A stretch of DNA of 10,249 nucleotides from Methanosarcinales archaeon (GTDB lineage Archaea > Halobacteriota > Methanosarcinia > Methanotrichales > Methanotrichaceae): positions 1 to 10,249 of the forward strand of contig JAAEEW010000167.1 of assembly GCA_013415595.1 (NCBI GenBank). Direction: 5' to 3'. Under the pieces are notes generated by a model, which did no database searches, was not told the origin of the DNA, and saw only the letters and a program-made list of their open reading frames with translations. The position numbers and the translations under genes are program-made. This document shows, in pieces, positions 6,072 to 10,249 of the stretch (the first letter of the stretch is position 1; each line of letters opens with the position of its first letter).

Positions 6072-6101
6072 GCCCGGCCGTTCGTGCACTCCCGCCGGGG
6101 C
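6072..6101. other. Remainder of the trm1-npdG intergenic region: GC-rich weak hairpin
   Basis: CCCGGC (6073-6078) can pair with GCCGGG (6094-6099), and G6072 with C6101 across a bulge. The stem is short for this base composition. I see no RNA gene or ORF that I would support between 6020 and 6105. Confidence 0.25.
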
Positions 6102-6105
6102 AGGA

Positions 6106-6122
6106 CGAAAAAGATGAAATAA
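6106..6122 (+). promoter_or_regulatory. Candidate BRE/TATA for npdG
   Basis: CGAAA (6106-6110), resembling an archaeal BRE, is followed by the AT-rich AAGATGAAATAA (6111-6122). Its centre lies about 27 bp ahead of the ATG at 6145, which would give a leaderless or near-leaderless message; no clear Shine-Dalgarno precedes the ATG. The match to a TTTATATA-type box is poor. Confidence 0.35.
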
Positions 6123-6144
6123 CGGCAAAAACGTCTGGTCAGCC

Positions 6145-6807
6145 ATGAAGATTGCTCTGGTTGGTGGAACCGGTGACATCGGGGAGGGCTTTGCCGTCAG
6201 GTGGGCTCCCAAACACGAAATAATCATTGGATCACGAAAGGCGGACAAGGCCGAGAGCCGGGCCGGGGAGGTCTTATCCGGTCTGCAGGGGCGGGGGCTG
6301 TCCTGTCAGGTGAGGGGAACGAACAACGGATCGGCCATCCAGGAGAGCGACCTGGTGGTGCTCTGTGTGCCCTTCGAGACCCTGGACTCGGTCACCAGGG
6401 ACCTGCAAAAATCTTATTCTGACCAGATCGTGGTCTCTCCCGTGGTGCCCATGACCTGCAAGGCTTACTTTGATTTCACTCCCCCGGAGGGGAGCTATGC
6501 CGCCGGCCTGGTCAGGGCTAACCTGCCGGAGACGGTGCGGGTGGTATCGGGCTTCCACACCATCGCCGCCGCCGCCCTGAGCGACCCGGACCGGGTGATG
6601 AATGGGGACGTGCTCATCTGCGGCGACGACAGGGAGGCCAAGGGGGTGGTGGCCGACCTGGCGCGGGAGGTGAAGAATCTGCGGCCCCTGGACGCCGGAC
6701 CCCTGGCCGTCAGCCGCCAGGTGGAGGTCCTCACCCCCCTGCTGCTAAACGTCTCCAAAAACAACAAGATGAGGCAACTGGGAATAAAGTTCATCCAGGA
6801 GAAGTGA
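6145..6807 (+). CDS. npdG: F420-dependent NADP reductase (NADPH:F420 oxidoreductase)
   Basis: Transfers hydride between reduced coenzyme F420 and NADP+, giving methanogens NADPH for biosynthesis from the F420 pool; cytoplasmic. The 220 residues are the usual size. The N-terminus MKIALVGGTGDIGEGFA carries the GGTGDIG dinucleotide-binding loop (7-13), and IIIGSRK (26-32) supplies the Ser-Arg pair that recognises the 2'-phosphate of NADP. VVLCVPFE (71-78), VSPVVPM (97-103), SGFHTIAA (135-142) and DAGPL (183-187) match the Fno/NpdG pattern. The ATG at 6145 is the only start compatible with the nucleotide-binding fold. The gene stands alone, with a 355-bp non-coding region upstream containing direct repeats, and converges with traB. 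Confidence 0.92.
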   Translation: MKIALVGGTGDIGEGFAVRWAPKHEIIIGSRKADKAESRAGEVLSGLQGRGLSCQVRGTNNGSAIQESDLVVLCVPFETLDSVTRDLQKSYSDQIVVSPVVPMTCKAYFDFTPPEGSYAAGLVRANLPETVRVVSGFHTIAAAALSDPDRVMNGDVLICGDDREAKGVVADLAREVKNLRPLDAGPLAVSRQVEVLTPLLLNVSKNNKMRQLGIKFIQEK

Positions 6808-6857
6808 TCCCCTCCTGGCTCCTCTCATCTTTCTTCCGTCCTCTTCTATTCTATTAT
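6795..6857 (+). terminator. Hairpin plus pyrimidine tract at the end of npdG
   Basis: CCAGGAG (6795-6801) and CTCCTGG (6812-6818) form a perfect 7-bp stem with a 10-nt loop that contains the npdG stop codon. A long T/C-rich stretch follows to about 6857 (CATCTTTCTTCCGTC and beyond). The arrangement fits transcription termination of npdG before it meets traB. Confidence 0.5.
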
Positions 6858-6884
6858 CCGGGCTATCGGACGCGGCAAAATTGC

Positions 6885-6908
6885 AGGGGCAAAATTCCTT
6901 CTGCCCCT
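6885..6908 (-). terminator. Hairpin just after the traB stop codon
   Basis: AGGGGCA (6885-6891) and TGCCCCT (6902-6908) form a perfect 7-bp stem with a 10-nt loop, 3 bp past the traB stop codon on the minus strand. On that strand it is followed by GCAATTTTGCC, a short T4 run. It is a likely terminator or mRNA 3'-end hairpin for the M50-traB unit. Confidence 0.45.
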
Positions 6909-6911
6909 CTC

Positions 6912-8153
6912 TCAGATCATGCCGCTTATGACCTCAGCCGGGTTGACCAGGCCCAGCTTTTGCCAGATCAGGTAGATGGCCAGAAATACCCCGGCGGTGG
7001 CCCCCAGGTTGCCCATGGCCGCCACCAGTATCACCCTGAAGAACCGGTTTTGCATCATATCCCCGAAGGTGTCGCACTGAGCCAGCTTCTTGAGGTCGCT
7101 GACCGTGGGCTTCCTCCACCAGGCCTCCACCATGCCGGCAAACCAGCCGGCAGCCAGGAAGGGATTCAGGGTGGTCATCCAGGCGATCAGAAAGGCCACC
7201 ACCACCGATAAGGGATGTCCCCGGGCCAGGACGACGCCAAGAGCGGCCAGCCCTCCGGTGACCACGAACCAGATGGCGAAGGCCAGCATCAGGCTCTGGC
7301 TGTTGTAGCCGGAGCGAAGGACCATCAAAATGGTGAGCAGGATCAGGGCCGTCACCCCGGCACCAAAGACCTTGCCCGCACTGATCCTGCTCTTGGACTT
7401 CTCCTTCAGCCCCTCCAGGGGGGGAATGGAGGCCGGATTGGCCAGGTAGCGGGAAATGCCCTCCTTGTGGCCCGCTCCCACCACGGCCACCACCCGGCCG
7501 CTCCCGGATAGCTGGACCAGGTTCCTGGCTATGTAGGCGTCCCTCTCGTCCACCAGGGCGCCGGCTGCCCCCGGGGAGACCTTTCGAAACTCGGATATGA
7601 GCTGGGATACGGCGTCGTCCTCGGTCACCCGGTCGATGTCGATCTCCTCTCCCTGACCAAAGGCCGCCGGTATCAGTCCCCACATCAGCTTCAGCTTCTC
7701 CAGGAATCCCATGGATGACCAGAAGCGCTGGATGGTGATCCCGATGTCCCGGTCTACCAGGGCCACCCTGGCCCCCACCGCTCGGGCAGACTCGATGGCC
7801 GCCAGCATCTCCGCCCCGGGCTTGACCCCGAACTCGGAGCCGATCTGCTTCTGGATGTAGGCCAAAATCCACTGCACCAGCAGCAGATAGATCTTGCCTC
7901 CGCTCAGAAGCTCGCTGATCTTCATCTCCTCCGAGCCGTCCTGCCCGGTCAGGGATCGGTACCGGCCCTCACACAGCTCCACCGCCACCACGTCCGGCTG
8001 AAGATCGGTGATGGTCTTTCGAACCTCCTGGATGCTCTTCTCCGATACGTGGGCAGTTCCTACGATGATTATCTCGTTTGCCTTTGGTTCCCGGGCCTCT
8101 CCTGGGGTCAGGTCGGGATTTGGGACCGCTGTCTCTCTTCTGTCCGAGTCCAT
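6912..8153 (-). CDS. TraB/PrgY family membrane protein
   Basis: A 413-residue member of the TraB/PrgY (pheromone shutdown) group within the TIKI/EreA-like superfamily, some members of which are metal-dependent proteases. The cytoplasm-like N-terminal domain has the conserved IIIVGTAHVSEKS (28-40, H35), VVAVELCEGRY (55-65, E59 and E62), VALVDRDIGIT (130-140), DERD (202-205) and VVGAGHKEGI (224-233, H229). These His/Glu residues are the ones conserved across the superfamily. The C-terminal ~155 residues hold about four or five membrane segments (roughly 261-280, 287-310, 314-340, 372-398). A non-conserved ~25-residue N-terminal tail precedes the domain; ATG at 8153 has GAGAG about 6 nt upstream. 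It lies 30 bp after the M50-CBS gene on the same strand and is probably co-transcribed. The substrate in archaea is unknown. Confidence 0.9.
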   Translation of the reverse strand: MDSDRRETAVPNPDLTPGEAREPKANEIIIVGTAHVSEKSIQEVRKTITDLQPDVVAVELCEGRYRSLTGQDGSEEMKISELLSGGKIYLLLVQWILAYIQKQIGSEFGVKPGAEMLAAIESARAVGARVALVDRDIGITIQRFWSSMGFLEKLKLMWGLIPAAFGQGEEIDIDRVTEDDAVSQLISEFRKVSPGAAGALVDERDAYIARNLVQLSGSGRVVAVVGAGHKEGISRYLANPASIPPLEGLKEKSKSRISAGKVFGAGVTALILLTILMVLRSGYNSQSLMLAFAIWFVVTGGLAALGVVLARGHPLSVVVAFLIAWMTTLNPFLAAGWFAGMVEAWWRKPTVSDLKKLAQCDTFGDMMQNRFFRVILVAAMGNLGATAGVFLAIYLIWQKLGLVNPAEVISGMI

Positions 8154-8183
8154 CGATATCTCTCGTTCTTTGTCTTCAGGATT

Positions 8184-9293
8184 TCAGGTGCACTCCGAGC
8201 ATAGCTCAATGGCCCTGACCAGGTCCTCTCTGGAGATGATGCCCAGCAGGGTGCTATCCTGAAGCACAGGAAGCCTTCTGATCTTATGCTCGCTCATGAG
8301 CTTCATGGCCGCGCTGGCCTCTTCGTCGGGTCCGATTACATATATCTTTCTGGTCATCACGTCCCCCACGGTGGTGGTCTCCCGGTGGGGGTCGGGAACC
8401 CTCTGCAGGTCGGTTATGGTCACGATGCCCTTCAAAATTCCGTCTTCCACCACCGGGTATCCCCGGTGCTTCTCGTTGAACATCAGGTCCACCAGCTCCT
8501 TCAGGGACATGCCGGGAAGGATGCTGTGCACGTCGCCGGACATTATGTCCCTGACCCTGATGCCCTCCAGGCTGACGGAGAGCACGGTGGCCTTCTCCTC
8601 CTCCGAGGCGGCAATGTACAGAAAAGCAGCCACTATGGCGGTGATGAGATTGAATGAGAATATGGCCAGGATCAGCAGAAATACGGAAAACGACTTGCCG
8701 ATGCTGGCGGCGTTCCTGGTGGCCACCACGTAGGGCATCCTGGTGGCAAACCAGGCCCGCAGCACCCTGCCCCCGTCCATGGGAAAGGCGGGGATGAGGT
8801 TGAAGACCATCAGTATCAGGTTCATCAGGCCCAGGGTCCACAGCAATATGGGCAGAGGATGGGCGTCTCCCAGCAGGGCGGCAGCGACACTGTTGGCCAT
8901 GATCAGGGCCACCCCGACAATGCCGCTTATCAGGGGCCCGGCCAGAGACATGCGTATCTCCAGCCTGGGGCTTCTGGGTATCTCCTCCATGGCCGCAGCC
9001 CCGCCGAAGGGGTAGAAGGTGATGCTTCGTATTCTGATGCCCTGGGTGCGGGCGACGTAGGAGTGGCCCAGCTCGTGCAGTCCCACACAGACGAAGAGCA
9101 GGACGGCGAAGGCGAAGGAGTAGATCCAGCGGGTGGACGTGGGCTCCACGGCGCCAAAGCCGTACATCCTTCCCAGCCACTGGGTGTTGACCTGGCCGAA
9201 GATGTAAGCCACCCAGGGTATCACGGCCAGAAACGTGAGGTGCAGCCTGACCGGGATGCCCATTACCCTTCCGATCTGAAAGGAGGAGTTCAT
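8184..9293 (-). CDS. Site-2-protease-type M50 metalloprotease with two CBS domains
   Basis: Intramembrane zinc metalloprotease of the S2P/SpoIVFB type, 369 residues. The active site HELGH is at 73-77 inside the second membrane span, and the second zinc-site motif NLIPAFPMDGGR is at 165-176 (D173 the likely third ligand). Membrane segments lie at roughly 17-34, 57-80, 116-141, 147-168 and 200-228. The cytosolic part carries two CBS domains (about 246-299 and 310-364), which in related enzymes bind adenine nucleotides and may gate the protease. The N-terminus FQIGRVMGIPVRLHLTF is typical of this subgroup, which supports ATG at 9293. No Shine-Dalgarno is seen; a TATA-like element about 23 bp upstream allows a leaderless message. 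It is followed by traB after 30 bp. Substrates cannot be inferred from the sequence. Confidence 0.93.
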   Translation of the reverse strand: MNSSFQIGRVMGIPVRLHLTFLAVIPWVAYIFGQVNTQWLGRMYGFGAVEPTSTRWIYSFAFAVLLFVCVGLHELGHSYVARTQGIRIRSITFYPFGGAAAMEEIPRSPRLEIRMSLAGPLISGIVGVALIMANSVAAALLGDAHPLPILLWTLGLMNLILMVFNLIPAFPMDGGRVLRAWFATRMPYVVATRNAASIGKSFSVFLLILAIFSFNLITAIVAAFLYIAASEEEKATVLSVSLEGIRVRDIMSGDVHSILPGMSLKELVDLMFNEKHRGYPVVEDGILKGIVTITDLQRVPDPHRETTTVGDVMTRKIYVIGPDEEASAAMKLMSEHKIRRLPVLQDSTLLGIISREDLVRAIELCSECT

Positions 9294-9311
9294 GAGAGAG
9301 CGCTTGACGGC

Positions 9312-9321
9312 AATATTAATA
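9312..9321 (-). promoter_or_regulatory. TATA-like element close to the M50-CBS start (leaderless option)
   Basis: On the minus strand TATTAATATT is centred about 23 bp ahead of the ATG at 9293. With the usual 22-27 bp spacing from box A to the start site, transcription would begin at or next to the ATG. No Shine-Dalgarno precedes the ATG, which fits a leaderless message. Confidence 0.45.
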
Positions 9322-9355
9322 GATCTTTTGAAACCGGCATAGGCTAAATTAATGT

Positions 9356-9411
9356 GAGCGGGTAGGAGAGTGGGGGTTCAGTGTGGATTCTAAAATATTC
9401 ATTACCCGCTC
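9356..9411. other. Perfect 9-bp inverted repeat with 38-nt loop upstream of the M50-CBS gene
   Basis: GAGCGGGTA (9356-9364) and TACCCGCTC (9403-9411) are exact reverse complements. G-T pairs can extend the stem on both sides (9354-9355 with 9412-9413, and 9365 with 9402). The loop is AT-rich and has no ORF. On the minus strand the stem starts about where transcription from the element at 9435-9450 would begin, so it would lie at the very 5' end of that RNA. Confidence 0.5.
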
Positions 9412-9434
9412 GTTCGCCCTTTACCGGGATAAAA

Positions 9435-9450
9435 CATAAAAAGGTTTCGA
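9435..9450 (-). promoter_or_regulatory. BRE/TATA-like promoter, minus strand
   Basis: Read on the minus strand, TCGAAACC (9450-9443) resembles the archaeal BRE and TTTTTATG (9442-9435) the TATA box. The predicted start is about 26-27 nt downstream, near 9411, at the first base of the inverted repeat 9356-9411. It could drive a small RNA or give the M50-CBS mRNA a ~118-nt structured leader. Confidence 0.45.
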
Positions 9451-9750
9451 AGGCAGAAGGAGGAAGACTGCTCCCCGGCAGCCAGCAACAGACGCTTCCC
9501 GGCCTATTTTCGTTTGTGGAGGGGATGCCAGCGCACGACCTCTGGACAGTGGCCCGCCCTGGCACCGTGGCCGATCTGACCGCATCTGACAAGTTGTGAG
9601 CTCCGAGCTTCGCGAGACCCGGGGTATTACTCACGACCCCTGATACTCCACATTTGGTAATAAACTTTTTGGTCCAAGTATTACATAAGTGCAGAAGCAC
9701 CTTCGGGCCGGGGTGGACCACCGTCCGGTCCAGGCGGGGCGAGTCCGTCT
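9451..9750. other. Non-coding stretch between M50-CBS and aldolase genes
   Basis: No ORF here shows the codon bias of the neighbours. The only structure I can point to is minor: a tandem 10-bp repeat CCGATCTGAC/CGCATCTGAC (9571-9590); TGCCAG/CTGGCA (9526-9531 and 9559-9564); CTGC/GCAG around 9468-9481; and TGGACC (9714-9719) with GGTCCA (9727-9732), a 7-nt-loop hairpin 19 bp past the aldolase stop that might help end its transcript. An AT-rich patch at 9656-9671 could be a further TATA element on the minus strand. No known RNA family is recognised. Confidence 0.4.
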
Positions 9751-10249
9751 TCACCCCCGGTTCTCTGCCTGCCGGGCTGTCCAGTCTCCCCTGGCCTGGC
9801 GCACCAGGTAAAGGACCTGGGAGCTGTGCTCGGCCATGCAGGCCACGGTGTAGGCCTCCTGGAGGGTCTGGCCCGCGGCAAAGACCCCGTGACCCCTGGC
9901 CACGCAGGCCCGGCGGCCCACCATGGCCGGGGCCAGGGCCTCTGCCAGCTCGGCGCTGCCAAACCGGCCCTCCACCACCGGCATGGCCCCCAGCATCTCC
10001 CTCCCCTCGCTGTCCTCCGCCTCGATCAGATCTTTTTCCAGGAGGGAGACGGCCACGGCGTAGGGGGAGTGGGTGTGGATTATGGCCCGGGCGCCGGTCG
10101 TCTGGTAGATGGCCCGGTGGGCGGGAGTCTCGCAGCTGGCCACCTGGTCCAGGGGGCCAGGGCCGCCTTTGTCCACCAGAACCACCTGGGACTGGTCGAT
10201 CTCGTTTAGCATGGAGCCGGTGCAGGTGATCAGGATGCCCCTCTCCGTC
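9751..10249 (-). CDS. Class II aldolase/adducin family protein, FucA-like (5' end outside window)
   Basis: Zinc-dependent class II aldolase of the L-fuculose-1-phosphate aldolase/ribulose-5-phosphate epimerase group, which cleaves or forms a sugar phosphate through an enediolate. About 165 residues are visible; roughly 15-30 N-terminal residues are missing. The frame stays open to the window edge with the family segment RGILITCTGSMLNEID, so the internal ATG at 10212 is not the start. Visible signatures (residues numbered from the window edge): ASCETPAHRAIY around 36-47, containing the catalytic Glu (E40); zinc ligands H58 and H60 in IIHTHSPYAVAVS; and a third ligand H120 in ARGHGVFA. Methanogen homologues are named FucA because of MJ1418; the physiological substrate here is not determined by the sequence. 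Confidence 0.88.
   Translation of the reverse strand, partial: TERGILITCTGSMLNEIDQSQVVLVDKGGPGPLDQVASCETPAHRAIYQTTGARAIIHTHSPYAVAVSLLEKDLIEAEDSEGREMLGAMPVVEGRFGSAELAEALAPAMVGRRACVARGHGVFAAGQTLQEAYTVACMAEHSSQVLYLVRQARGDWTARQAENRG

Noticed and set aside
6048..6248. 66-residue minus-strand ORF over the npdG start
   Set aside because: Antisense to the conserved npdG nucleotide-binding N-terminus, no ribosome-binding site, no family resemblance.
6804..7211. 135-residue plus-strand ORF after npdG
   Set aside because: It overlaps the traB coding region in antisense, begins inside the npdG stop hairpin and encodes no recognisable protein.
6934..7872. 312-residue minus-strand ORF in a second frame of traB
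   Set aside because: Same strand but shifted frame relative to a clear TraB protein; product is Gly/Arg/His/Pro-rich with no domain.
9356..9411. Box C/D small RNA closed by the 9-bp stem
   Set aside because: A CTGA (D-like) element is present in the loop on the minus strand, but there is no RTGATGA C box beside the stem and the spacing is wrong.
9451..9640. Resemblance of parts of this stretch (for example GCCGGGGAGCAGTC on the minus strand) to the SRP RNA helix 8 or RNase P RNA
   Set aside because: The conserved cores (CCGGAAGGNAGCAGC-type for SRP; the GGAAAGTCC-type and ACAGAA elements for RNase P) are not present, and no long closing stem was found.
9344..9754. 136-residue minus-strand ORF whose GTG overlaps the aldolase stop by GTGA
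   Set aside because: The 4-bp overlap is attractive, but codon use is mixed and unlike the GC-rich-third-position neighbours, the product resembles no family, and it runs through promoter-like and hairpin sequences.
10210..10212. ATG as the start of the aldolase gene
   Set aside because: The frame stays open upstream to the window edge and the upstream residues RGILITCTGS match the conserved N-terminal strand of class II aldolases.
1..10249. CRISPR arrays, insertion sequences, tRNA or rRNA genes, defence islands
   Set aside because: No regularly spaced long repeats, transposase or integrase motifs, tRNA arms or rRNA signatures were seen on either strand.

Overview
The window looks like chromosomal DNA of a GC-rich methanogenic archaeon. 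The pointers are an F420-dependent NADP reductase, an archaeal-type valyl-tRNA synthetase C-terminus, archaeal Trm1, an archaeal presenilin-like aspartyl protease, archaeal BRE/TATA-like elements and Shine-Dalgarno sites of the GGAGGTG type. My best guess is the acetate-using Methanothrix/Methanosaeta group (Methanotrichaceae), a GC-rich member. This rests on overall gene content and base composition and is inference, not a database match. No mobile element, CRISPR array, tRNA or rRNA was found.

Layout, left to right. Positions 1-6807 are read rightward: the 3' part of valS; a CYTH-domain protein (cyaB-like) 4 bp behind it with a TTG start; a small secreted protein with six N-glycosylation sequons and a 12-residue tandem repeat; a presenilin/SPP-type intramembrane aspartyl protease; a compact unit of a 63-residue zinc ribbon protein, a histone-deacetylase-family amidohydrolase (ATGA overlap) and trm1 (31 bp later); a 355-bp non-coding region rich in inverted and direct repeats; and npdG (F420H2:NADP oxidoreductase). 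Positions 6912-10249 are read leftward: a class II aldolase cut by the window edge, a 460-bp largely non-coding region with promoter-like and hairpin elements, a site-2-protease (M50) with two CBS domains, and 30 bp behind it a TraB/PrgY-type membrane protein. npdG and traB converge at 6808-6911, where each has its own terminator-like hairpin.

Together these are mostly housekeeping functions: translation (valS, trm1), protein deacetylation, F420/NADP redox coupling, and membrane proteolysis (presenilin homologue, and M50-CBS with TraB as a likely two-gene unit). The least explained parts are the two long intergenic regions. Region 5790-6144 holds several nested or crossing stems and a 13-bp-periodic ATCCAT repeat. 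Region 9294-9750 holds a BRE/TATA-like element about 26 nt ahead of a perfect 9-bp stem. Both are candidates for an undescribed structured RNA or regulatory site. No multi-gene novel system is evident.
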